Shown here piece after piece: positions 34,165-42,592 of a DNA stretch of 64,000 nt; positions within the stretch are counted from its first letter, which is position 1, and the number at the start of each line of letters is the position of its first letter. The notes beneath the pieces are model-generated. The model searched no databases. It was not told the origin of the DNA and saw only the letters and a list, made by a program, of their open reading frames with translations. The stretch spans positions 255,789 to 319,788 of the forward strand of contig NZ_JACHGF010000005.1 in assembly GCF_014202275.1 (NCBI RefSeq). The letters run 5' to 3'. The stretch comes from Rhabdobacter roseus. GTDB taxonomy: Bacteria > Bacteroidota > Bacteroidia > Cytophagales > Spirosomataceae. A program made the position numbers and the translations under genes.

Positions 34165-37100
34165 TTACCGGCCGGTGACACGCGCGGGAGTGGAAGTACC
34201 CCTGGGCTTCAGTACCAGCAGCGGGGCTTTGTTGCGGGCTACCAGCCAGTAGGGCTCGCCTTTTACCTGGATGAGCCGCAGGTCGCGGATCTCGCCTTCC
34301 AGCAGAAACCCCGTATCCACCGGCGAGAGCGCCCGGAAACGCCCCGCCTTGCCGCCATTGAGTAACACAAGCCCGTAGCTGGCGTCGTAGCGGCCCTGGT
34401 ACATGCTCACGCCGTGGTAGTTGCCACCACCGAGGAGGTCGGGCAGGCCGTCGCCGTTGAGATCGGTCACGGCCCAGCTAAACACTTTGGAGGTTTGGGC
34501 TTCTACCGGCAGCGCGTGTACCTCAAAAGAACCTCCCTTGTTTTCCAGGTACACCGAGGCAAAGGTTTCGGCTTGCAGCAGGGTGGCGTCGCGAAGCTCT
34601 TCCTTTTTGAAGAGTTCTTCCATCGTTTTGCCCGCGTAGGTTTTGTAGTCGGTAAAGCGCTTGTTGATGATGGAAGGTACCTGCTTGCCCAGCTCATCCT
34701 TGAAAGCCACCGGGTACCAGGCTTCGCCCACGCTGTAGGCCAGCAGGTGATCCAGGCTGCCGTTTTGGTCCAGGTCCTTCACCCACATCCGCAGCTGCGA
34801 GTCGGGCTTACGCCGGAACTTCGTGTTTTCGCCCAGGTTGCCCACCACCAGGTCCAGGTCGCCGTCCTGGTCAAAGTCGGCGGCGGCCACGCACTGCCAC
34901 AAGCCGGTGGGCGTGGTGAAGGTACTTGAGGCTTCGAGTTTTCCTTTTTTGTTCAAAAATACCCGCACGGGCATCCAGTCGCCCACCACCACCAGGTCGG
35001 GGGCTTTGTCGCCGTCCATATCCGCCCAGAGGGCGTCAGTGACGAGCCCCACGCGCTCCAGGCCCGGCGCGCGCTGGGTAGTTTGGTCAGTAAAATGGCC
35101 CTTGCCGTCGTTGATGAGCAGGTACGAGCGCGGCGCGGCACCGTACTGGTACCCCACCACCCTACCACCCACGAAAAGATCCAGGTCGCCGTCCTGGTCA
35201 ATATCCACCGGCCGCACGCACGATTTGTTCTCGTACATGGCGGGCAACGCACTCGCCTCGCGCCGGAAGTGGCCCTGGCCGTCGTTGAGGTACAGGCGGT
35301 CAAGGAGCGCGGGCATTTGGTCGTAAAATTCATTGCCGCCCGACACCACGTACAGGTCGGGATGGCCGTCGCCATTGGCGTCAAAAAAGACGGCGTCCAC
35401 GTCTTCGTGGGTAGAGTCGCGCCCGAAATCCGGCTGAAGGCTGGGTACGAAGCGGCCCGAAGGTTGCTGCAAAAAGAGCGACCCCGCTTGCCACTTGGCT
35501 CCGCCCACGTAAAAATCGTCCAGGCCGTCGCCATTGACATCCGCCACGGCGAGTTTGGGCCCTTCGGTCGAGAGCAAGAAGGGCATGAGCGACTCGCGGT
35601 AGTTGTCGTAGTAGGTATTTTCCTGGTGGCGGTAAGGTACCTTCCATTGCTCGGTAGCGTCTTCAAACAACCGCGCGTCCGGCGCGCGCACCAGCCAGGC
35701 GGGCTCTACCTTCGCCGCGGGCTGGTAGGCAATGGTCAGCTTCTGGTCGGCCCGTACGTTGGTGAGCCACTGCGCCTGCTGGTTCGGCCAGACCACCAGC
35801 AAACTATCCACGGAGGTAGCCTCGCCCAGACCAAAGTGCAGCACCGGCTCACTCGACGACCCAAAGCCGCGTGTGAGCATGAGCTGCTGCACCTGCAAAG
35901 TACCCTGGTGCAGCAGCACCACCTTCGCCCCCAGCGCGAAGGTATTTTGGGGGTACTTGGTAAGCGCTACGCGCAGGTAGTGGTTCGAGCCCGAGCTTCG
36001 GGCCTGGTTTTGGTACAGGCTGGCAGGTTCGTTGAGGTTGTTGGTGATCAGGTCCAGGTCGCCGTCGCCGTCCAGGTCGGCGTAGGCCGCTCCGTGCGAG
36101 AGCGTCGGGCGCGCAAAGCCCCAGCTCAGCGATTTATCCTCAAACCGCAGCTGGGTACTCCCCCGGTACATGAAGTTATGCACCCGGCCTTCCGGCATCA
36201 GGCCCAGCGCTTTTTCGTCCAGCGTGGAGGAGGTTTCCATGGCGTAGCGCAGGGAGTCGTCGGCGGCAAACTTGACGTAGTCGAGGTTGTTGGGCCGGTG
36301 GGCAATGCCGTTGCTCACGAAGAGATCCTTCACGCCGTCGTTGTCGTAGTCGGCCAGCAGCGGCGACCAGCTCCAGTCGGTAGCGGCTACGCCCGCCAGG
36401 GCAGCTACGTCCATGAATTTCTGGCCGGACATATTGATTTGCAAACAGTTGCGACTAAACTGCGGCATGTACCCAAACGAAAGCTTGTACTGGTAAATGT
36501 CGATGGGGTCTTCACCGAGCGAGGTTTTCTCCACCTGCTCGTCTTCGGGGTACATGTCCAGCGTCACGATGTCCGGGTAGCCGTCGTTGTTGACGTCGGC
36601 CACGTCGTTGCCCATCGAGAAGCGGCTCATGTACCGAAACAGGGATTTCCCTTTTTCCGAAAAAGTACCGTCGCCGTTGTTGAGGTAGCAGTAGTCGTCT
36701 TCGTGGAAGTCGTTGGAGACATAGAGGTCGTCCCAGCCGTCGTTGTTGAGGTCGGCCACGGCCACGCCCAGGCCGTAACCCATCGCGGGCCCGTAGATAC
36801 CCGCTTTTTCGCTCACGTCTTTAAACTTCACCGCCTTCGACGGATTTCCCTGGTCGCTGAGCTGGCTCTGGTACAGGTAGTCGCCCGACTCGTTGTGGCG
36901 CAGGTGGCGGGTACTTACGCGGTCGTAGCTGCGGGAAGTATGAATGGCATGGTTGAGCAGGTAGCAGTCCAGGTCGCCATCTTTGTCATAATCGAAAAAA
37001 ACCGCCTGCGTAGAAAAACCCGTGAAGTCCAGGCCGTAGTCAGCGGCTTTTTCGGTAAAGGTCAGGTCGCCGTTGTTGATATAAAGCTCGTTGGCACCCT

Positions 37101-37533
37101 CCAGCCCCCGGTAATTTCCCACGGCACACACGTAGATGTCCAGCAGGCCGTCGCCGTTGACGTCGGCCATGGTCACGCCCGTTTGCCAGTCGGCGAAGCC
37201 TTCCACGCCGGCCCGGGCCGAAATGTCCTCGAATTGGAAGTTCCCTTTATTTACATACAGCTTGTTTTTGCCCTGGTTCGAGACAAAGTACACGTCCGGC
37301 AGGCCGTCGTTGTTAAGATCCCCCACCGATACGCCGCCGCCGTTGTAGAAGTAGAGGTAGTCCATGAGGTTGAGGTTGGCCGTAGGTTTTACTGTATTCA
37401 CAAATCCTACGCCCGTTTGGGTCGAGTCCAGCTCGGTGAACAAAGGTACCTCCTGGTCTTGGGCCGAATCCGTACGGCAAGCCTGAATCAAAAGAACTAA
37501 AACGAATAGGGTACTTAGGTACTTATTTTTCAT
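34165..37533 (-). CDS. VCBS/FG-GAP and ASPIC-UnbV repeat lipoprotein (second copy)
   Basis: This surface-type protein of 1,122 residues has a signal peptide ending in LIQAC. Many FG-GAP/VCBS repeats with calcium-binding motifs of the DLNNDGLPDVYFVSN and DYDKDGDLDCYLLN type fill the first 510 residues; an ASPIC/UnbV domain follows (about 525-595), and a second set of repeats runs to the end. This two-blade layout suggests two beta-propellers. The frame also opens at a GTG at 37545 that overlaps the previous stop by four bases, but MKNKYLSTLFVLVLL at 37533 makes the better signal peptide. It is a paralogue of the next gene upstream. Confidence 0.85.
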   Translation of the reverse strand: MKNKYLSTLFVLVLLIQACRTDSAQDQEVPLFTELDSTQTGVGFVNTVKPTANLNLMDYLYFYNGGGVSVGDLNNDGLPDVYFVSNQGKNKLYVNKGNFQFEDISARAGVEGFADWQTGVTMADVNGDGLLDIYVCAVGNYRGLEGANELYINNGDLTFTEKAADYGLDFTGFSTQAVFFDYDKDGDLDCYLLNHAIHTSRSYDRVSTRHLRHNESGDYLYQSQLSDQGNPSKAVKFKDVSEKAGIYGPAMGYGLGVAVADLNNDGWDDLYVSNDFHEDDYCYLNNGDGTFSEKGKSLFRYMSRFSMGNDVADVNNDGYPDIVTLDMYPEDEQVEKTSLGEDPIDIYQYKLSFGYMPQFSRNCLQINMSGQKFMDVAALAGVAATDWSWSPLLADYDNDGVKDLFVSNGIAHRPNNLDYVKFAADDSLRYAMETSSTLDEKALGLMPEGRVHNFMYRGSTQLRFEDKSLSWGFARPTLSHGAAYADLDGDGDLDLITNNLNEPASLYQNQARSSGSNHYLRVALTKYPQNTFALGAKVVLLHQGTLQVQQLMLTRGFGSSSEPVLHFGLGEATSVDSLLVVWPNQQAQWLTNVRADQKLTIAYQPAAKVEPAWLVRAPDARLFEDATEQWKVPYRHQENTYYDNYRESLMPFLLSTEGPKLAVADVNGDGLDDFYVGGAKWQAGSLFLQQPSGRFVPSLQPDFGRDSTHEDVDAVFFDANGDGHPDLYVVSGGNEFYDQMPALLDRLYLNDGQGHFRREASALPAMYENKSCVRPVDIDQDGDLDLFVGGRVVGYQYGAAPRSYLLINDGKGHFTDQTTQRAPGLERVGLVTDALWADMDGDKAPDLVVVGDWMPVRVFLNKKGKLEASSTFTTPTGLWQCVAAADFDQDGDLDLVVGNLGENTKFRRKPDSQLRMWVKDLDQNGSLDHLLAYSVGEAWYPVAFKDELGKQVPSIINKRFTDYKTYAGKTMEELFKKEELRDATLLQAETFASVYLENKGGSFEVHALPVEAQTSKVFSWAVTDLNGDGLPDLLGGGNYHGVSMYQGRYDASYGLVLLNGGKAGRFRALSPVDTGFLLEGEIRDLRLIQVKGEPYWLVARNKAPLLVLKPRGTSTPARVTGR

Positions 37534-37541
37534 AAAAAAAC

Positions 37542-40500
37542 TCACGGAAGGGGATGGCTGCTTTTCGCACCCACGGGTCGAAAAACCTGCACCCCTGTGT
37601 TGTTACGGTTCACGATGATTTGCCCCTGCGCCAGCTGCTGCATGGCCCGCACCTGCCCCTGCGCCCAGAAACCCGAGCGGGCGGGTGAAAGTACCTCAAA
37701 AGTACCCTGCCGACCGTTGCGAAGTACCAGGCCGCGCAGCGCATCGTAGCGCCCGATCTCGGGCAGCACGTCGAAGTAGTTACCCGCCAGCAGCAAATCG
37801 GTGGCTCCATCCTGATCGTAGTCGGTGGGGATAATGCCGTAAATGGGGGCAAACTGCGCCTGCAAAGGAAGGGGCACGAAGGTGAAGGTACCCTGGCCGT
37901 CATTTCGCAGCACCGCCGACTCCGCCGTGTATACTTTCTTCACCACCGCCCCCTGTAGTTGCATGGGCGTAAAGACATCCTGGACGGTTTTACCGGCGTA
38001 GTCCTCAAACTTGACAAACTTCTTTTTCAGGGAAGGCATGGCCCGCTGTAGGTCCGTTTTCAGTACCATCGGGTATAAAGTACCCGTCTCGTCGGGGCAG
38101 TTGATAATTTGTTTCACCAGGCCGCTCTGGTCAAAATCCTTGACGTACATCTCGGCGGGTTGGCGCTGGCTGGCCTTCAGGCGGGCGTTCAGGCCCAGGT
38201 TTCCGGCCACGATGTCCAGATCGCCGTCGTTGTCCAGGTCGGCCACGGCCACGGTGTTCCACCAGCCTTCAGTGCGGTAGGGCTGCCCAGCCGCATCCCG
38301 GATCTGGAAGGCCGGGTCGGCGGTGAGCTGGCCTTTGCGGTTTTTGAAAATCCGGACGGGCATCCAGTCACCCACCACGATCAGCTCGGGGTACTTGTCG
38401 CCGTCCAGGTCGGCCCAGGTGGCGTCAGTCACCATGCCCAGGAGGTCGCCGTCGGTCAGGTACCTTTTGGTGTAATTTTTAAAAGTACCCGTACCGTCGT
38501 TGATATACAGGTAGCTGGGCGGGTTGTAGCCATACTGCCCAGCCTTCAGGCGCGAGCCAATGAACACGTCCTGGTCGCCGTCGCCGTCGAAATCGGCCAC
38601 GGCCACGCAGGAGGCGTTGGTTTTCAGGTTGGGCAGGGAGGTACTTGCGGTAAAATTCCCGCGGCCGTCGTTGAGGTACAGGCGGTCGAGGAGCTCCTCG
38701 CTCTGGTCCGTAAATTCGTTACTGCCCGACACCACCAGCAGGTCCAGGTCGCCATCGCCGTCGGCATCGAAGAAAACGGCGTCGGTGGCTTCAAAGTTTG
38801 TATCTGCCAAAAACAAAGCGGGCGTTTTGTCCACAAAGGTACCTTGCTTGGTTTGGAGGTACAGCCGCCCGCCCTGCTGGGCCGCGCCGCCCAGGTACAC
38901 GTCGTCGAGGCCGTCGCCGTTCACGTCGCCCACGGCCAGGGCGGGGCCCAGCCGGGAGTACAGGTGCTTGATGAGCGGGTCGCGGTTGTAGTCCACAAAA
39001 TCCAGCTCTTTATGCACAAAATCAATCCCACTCGTGGCGGTTATTTCCTTAAAAAGTACCTCGCGCTCGCCGGGTTCGGGCTTCCAGGGCAGGGTAGCCT
39101 CGCTCTGCCGGAGCCGGTACAGAGAATCGGGCGCTAGGCCCCGAAGTACCTGCCGGGTGTCGTTGGGCCAAATGACGGTGACGGAGTCGAGGGCCGGTTG
39201 AGTACCCAAACCAAAGACCAGTCGGTGGTCCACCGACGACTGAAAGCCCCGGTTGGGCATCTGCTGCAGGAGCTGGGTCTGGTGACGCTGGTGTACGTAC
39301 ACCTTGGCCCCAATGGCGTGGCGGTTGTGCTGGCCGCCTTCCAGCTCAAACTTAACGTAGTGGAAATCGGTCCGCTGGTTGGCCCGGTTGCGGTAGATGG
39401 CCACCTCCCCGTTGACGTTATTGACCACCAGATCCAGGTCGCCGTCGTTGTCCAGGTCACCGTAGGCCGCCCCGTTGGAAAAGGACGGCTTCCCCAGGCC
39501 CCAGTCCGCCGCCCGGTTCACAAAGCCCAGGTTTCCCTGGTTCTGGAACGCGTAGTTGGGAATGGGCTCGGAGGGGATCTTGTCCAGAAAAACCTGGTAG
39601 TCGAATTTCTTGGTCCGGCTGATCTCAGCGATGTTGGCCGGGTCGGCCAGGAACTGCACGAAGTCCTGGTTGGTAAGGTCTTTGTAAATGCCGTTGGCAA
39701 CGAAAATATCCTTTTGCCCGTCGGCATCCATGTCAAAAATAAGGGCGCCCCAGCTCCAGTCGGTGGCGTGGGTACCCGTCAGGCGCGCCACTTCACTAAA
39801 CCACACGGTACCGTCGGCGCCGGTTTGGTTCAGTTGCAGGGAGTTCTGCATGTTTTGGTAGTGGAAGTCACGGGCTACCTTCAGCTTCTCGACGTCGTGC
39901 CCCTCGAAGGTGGAGGTAAGCTTCAGGCGGCGGTCGTTGCCGGGCAGCATGTCCGTAACGTAAATATCGAGCTTCCCGTCGTTGTTGAGGTCGGCGATGT
40001 CGGCCCCCATCGACGACAGGCTGTTGTGCTGCATGGCCGAGCGGACGGACTCTTTAAAGGTCCCATCGCGCTGGTTGAGGTAGAGGTAGTCGTGCTCGTA
40101 GAAATCGTTGGAGATGTAAATATCCGGCCAGTTGTCGTCGTTCACATCGCCGATGGTAATGCCCAGCCCGAAGCCAATGAGGCTGCCGTAGATCCCCGCC
40201 GCTTCGCTCACGTCCGTAAAGCCTCCCCGCCGCGCCGCGCCCGCCCCGGCAGGTACCCCGTCGTTGCGGAAAAGCTTATCGCCGCCTTGCTGGTCGCGCT
40301 GGTGGCGCAGGTTGGCGTAGCCCAGCCGCCCCACGGGCGTAAAGCTGTTGTTGAGCAGGTACATGTCCAGGTCGCCGTCCTTGTCGTAGTCGAAGAAGGC
40401 CGCGTGGGTAGAGTACCCGCGGTCATCGAGGCCGTAGGCGGCGGCGGCCTCCACGAAAGTACCATCGCCCTGGTTGATAAAAAGTTCGTTGGCTCTTACC

Positions 40501-40949
40501 TGCTCATCACCCGCCCCGGCGTTGCACACGTATAGGTCCAGCAGGCCGTCGCCGTTGAGGTCGGCAAAGGTAGCGCCCGTGCTCCAGGAGCCTTTACCGG
40601 CCACCCCGGCCCGGTCGGTGACGTCTTCAAAGCGAAAATCGCCCTGATTCAGGTACAGCTTGTTGGGCCCCATGTTGGCGATCAGGTACAGGTCGGGCAG
40701 GCCGTCGTTGTTAACATCACCCATGGCTACGCCCCCGCCGTTGTAGAAATTGCGGTAGCTGAAGATATTAAACTGCTCGTCGTTGGTAATCTCGTTGGCA
40801 AAGCGGATGCCACTTTCGGAAGAAGGTACCTCTTCAAACAGGGTGTCCGAGGGGGTACTTTCCGACTGGCACCCAAGCCCGCCACCCAGCAGTAAAAGGA
40901 ATAAAATAGAGGAAGTAAGCCCCTTGAAAAGAGCTTGGGGTAGTGTCAT
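37542..40949 (-). CDS. VCBS/FG-GAP and ASPIC-UnbV repeat lipoprotein (first copy)
   Basis: This 1,135-residue protein has the same architecture as the downstream gene: a lipoprotein signal (GGLGC near residue 27), FG-GAP/VCBS repeats to about 520, an ASPIC/UnbV domain at about 535-605 (HAIGAKVYVH, then LVFGLGTQPALDSVTVIWPN), and further repeats. Typical units are DVNNDGLPDLYLIAN and DFDGDGDQDVFIGSR. The pair lies directly behind susCD, so both are likely exposed partners of that transporter. The stop overlaps the region of the downstream start, so translation of the two is probably coupled. The ligand is unknown. Confidence 0.88.
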   Translation of the reverse strand: MTLPQALFKGLTSSILFLLLLGGGLGCQSESTPSDTLFEEVPSSESGIRFANEITNDEQFNIFSYRNFYNGGGVAMGDVNNDGLPDLYLIANMGPNKLYLNQGDFRFEDVTDRAGVAGKGSWSTGATFADLNGDGLLDLYVCNAGAGDEQVRANELFINQGDGTFVEAAAAYGLDDRGYSTHAAFFDYDKDGDLDMYLLNNSFTPVGRLGYANLRHQRDQQGGDKLFRNDGVPAGAGAARRGGFTDVSEAAGIYGSLIGFGLGITIGDVNDDNWPDIYISNDFYEHDYLYLNQRDGTFKESVRSAMQHNSLSSMGADIADLNNDGKLDIYVTDMLPGNDRRLKLTSTFEGHDVEKLKVARDFHYQNMQNSLQLNQTGADGTVWFSEVARLTGTHATDWSWGALIFDMDADGQKDIFVANGIYKDLTNQDFVQFLADPANIAEISRTKKFDYQVFLDKIPSEPIPNYAFQNQGNLGFVNRAADWGLGKPSFSNGAAYGDLDNDGDLDLVVNNVNGEVAIYRNRANQRTDFHYVKFELEGGQHNRHAIGAKVYVHQRHQTQLLQQMPNRGFQSSVDHRLVFGLGTQPALDSVTVIWPNDTRQVLRGLAPDSLYRLRQSEATLPWKPEPGEREVLFKEITATSGIDFVHKELDFVDYNRDPLIKHLYSRLGPALAVGDVNGDGLDDVYLGGAAQQGGRLYLQTKQGTFVDKTPALFLADTNFEATDAVFFDADGDGDLDLLVVSGSNEFTDQSEELLDRLYLNDGRGNFTASTSLPNLKTNASCVAVADFDGDGDQDVFIGSRLKAGQYGYNPPSYLYINDGTGTFKNYTKRYLTDGDLLGMVTDATWADLDGDKYPELIVVGDWMPVRIFKNRKGQLTADPAFQIRDAAGQPYRTEGWWNTVAVADLDNDGDLDIVAGNLGLNARLKASQRQPAEMYVKDFDQSGLVKQIINCPDETGTLYPMVLKTDLQRAMPSLKKKFVKFEDYAGKTVQDVFTPMQLQGAVVKKVYTAESAVLRNDGQGTFTFVPLPLQAQFAPIYGIIPTDYDQDGATDLLLAGNYFDVLPEIGRYDALRGLVLRNGRQGTFEVLSPARSGFWAQGQVRAMQQLAQGQIIVNRNNTGVQVFRPVGAKSSHPLP

Positions 40950-40991
40950 AGGGTACTTGGCAAAGCCTGCCTGTCAATTGATAAAGTAAAT

Positions 40992-41049
40992 CATAAACCG
41001 TACTTAGGAAGCAGGCTCCGTGAAGCCTGCTTCCTAAGTACGGTTTATG
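40992..41049 (-). repeat. Perfect 26-bp inverted repeat between susD and the first UnbV gene
   Basis: Bases 40992-41017 are the exact reverse complement of 41024-41049, with a six-base loop (ccgtga). Each arm contains CCGTACTTAGG. No T run follows on the minus strand, so it is not a standard terminator. It lies 24 bases after the susD stop and would form a very stable hairpin in the operon mRNA, a likely stability or processing element. Confidence 0.92.
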
Positions 41050-41072
41050 CCAAAGATAAGAAACCCTTTACA

Positions 41073-42542
41073 TTAATAACCCGGATTTTGCTTAAGGTTC
41101 GGGTTAAGGTTGAGCTGGTCCTGCGGGATCGGGAATACATTGCGCGTAGCGGGCGAGGCTGCCTTAAACTGCCAGGCCTTGTTGAACTCCCCAAACCGGA
41201 TCAGGTCCTGGCGGCGGTGGTACTCCCAGGCCAGCTCCCGGCCGCGCTCAGCCAGCATGGTGGCCAGCGTCAGGGAGGTCAGTGGAGCCGCCGAAGCACG
41301 CTCCCGTACCAGGTTCACATCGGTGAGCGCCGCCGCCGCGTTGCCCGCCCGGAGCCGGGCTTCGGCACGCATCAGGTACACGTCAGCCAGCCGGAAAATA
41401 ACGAAGTCGTTGTCCATGTCGTTGCCGACGTTGTTGCGCTGGATCTCGTACTTCTGGCTGCGGGCTCCGGCCAAGCGGCCCGTGGGGCCAGAAGGCATTT
41501 CGAAGGCCGGGATTTCGGGCGTAAACACAAAAGGTACCCCGTCGTCGACCAGGGGCGTGCCGTCGGCCGCGTACTGCTGGCCCACAATCCACATGCCCTT
41601 CCGGTTGTCACCTTCGGAAAAAGAGTTGTAAAATTCCGACAGCGTGGCGTAGCCGTTCCAGGGGGCTTCGGGTAGGTTGTAGGTAAGCTGGTTGAGGTAG
41701 TGCAGCGTACGCATTTGCATGTTCATTCCGCCGCGTTTCGACTTGTCGAAGGGCGTGGCCAGAATGATCTCGGGCGAACCCTGGTTGTTGGTGGTGAAGT
41801 TGCTGAAAAAATTGCTGGCCAGCGTGTACCTACCCGACTCAATGATGGTGCTGCAGTGCGTGGCGGCATCGTTCCAGCGGGCCGTACCCGTGTACACCTG
41901 GGCGTTGAGGTACATTTTGGCCAGGATCATATCCACCACGTACTTGTTGAAGCGCCCGTAGTACACGCCTCCTGCTTGATCGCTCAGCTGGGGATAGACC
42001 GCCTTAAGCTCACTTTCGATCCAGTTGAACACTTCTGACCGGCTTTTCTGCGTGGAGCCACTTCCACCCACCTGGTCCGCAATGATCACATCACCGAAGT
42101 TGTCCATGGCTATGTAGTGGTAGAACGCCCGCAGCGCGCGTAGCTCGGCCTGCGTACCCGGATCGCTGATGCCACCTAGCTGCTGGTTGATGGAAGTGAT
42201 GCTGTTGTAGCACCAAGTCCAGAGGCCATTGAAAATACTGTTATCAATCAGGGGGTCCCAGGTATGCTGGTGCAGGCGCTTCCAGTTGTCGCCATCTTTC
42301 CAGTCACCGCCCCGGGTAGGTATTACCTGCTCGTCGGTCACGGTATTCAGGGCGGCGTAGCGGTCGAAATAGTCGCCCAGGCTATTGTACAGAGGTCCGA
42401 TCAGGGCCGCCTGCTGCGCGGGCGTGGAACCAAACTGGTCCGTCGGGATTACGTCGTAGGTCGTTTCGGTGAGGTCGACGCAGGACTGTCCTCCCAGCAT
42501 AAACACGCCACCGTACAAGATATATTTTAGTTTGAATTTCAT
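41073..42542 (-). CDS. SusD/RagB-family nutrient-binding outer-membrane lipoprotein
   Basis: This 489-residue surface lipoprotein has a lipobox ending in GGQSC with Cys21. It is the ligand-binding partner of the TonB-dependent transporter encoded 50 bases upstream. SusD features include the RAFYHYIAMDNFGDVI stretch near 135-150, the C-terminal DVYLMRAEARLRAGN, and the end LIRFGEFNKAWQFK with NPNLKQNPGY. The ligand cannot be read; linkage to ASPIC/UnbV proteins instead of glycoside hydrolases argues against a simple polysaccharide locus. Confidence 0.92.
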   Translation of the reverse strand: MKFKLKYILYGGVFMLGGQSCVDLTETTYDVIPTDQFGSTPAQQAALIGPLYNSLGDYFDRYAALNTVTDEQVIPTRGGDWKDGDNWKRLHQHTWDPLIDNSIFNGLWTWCYNSITSINQQLGGISDPGTQAELRALRAFYHYIAMDNFGDVIIADQVGGSGSTQKSRSEVFNWIESELKAVYPQLSDQAGGVYYGRFNKYVVDMILAKMYLNAQVYTGTARWNDAATHCSTIIESGRYTLASNFFSNFTTNNQGSPEIILATPFDKSKRGGMNMQMRTLHYLNQLTYNLPEAPWNGYATLSEFYNSFSEGDNRKGMWIVGQQYAADGTPLVDDGVPFVFTPEIPAFEMPSGPTGRLAGARSQKYEIQRNNVGNDMDNDFVIFRLADVYLMRAEARLRAGNAAAALTDVNLVRERASAAPLTSLTLATMLAERGRELAWEYHRRQDLIRFGEFNKAWQFKAASPATRNVFPIPQDQLNLNPNLKQNPGY

Positions 42543-42592
42543 AGGTAATCAACAGTTTGTGATTCGTATTTGAATAGAATGCCAGGACCTAC

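Noticed and set aside
35083-37500. An 805-residue open frame on the plus strand, antisense to the second UnbV gene
   Set aside because: It is a by-product of the repetitive, GC-rich FG-GAP codons; the translation has no domain and the minus-strand gene has clear repeats and a signal peptide. The same holds for the plus-strand frames at 38109-39137 and 39198-40535.
40992-41049. A terminator ending the susCD transcript
   Set aside because: No T run follows the stem on the minus strand, and the UnbV genes continue in the same direction. An mRNA stability or processing role fits better.
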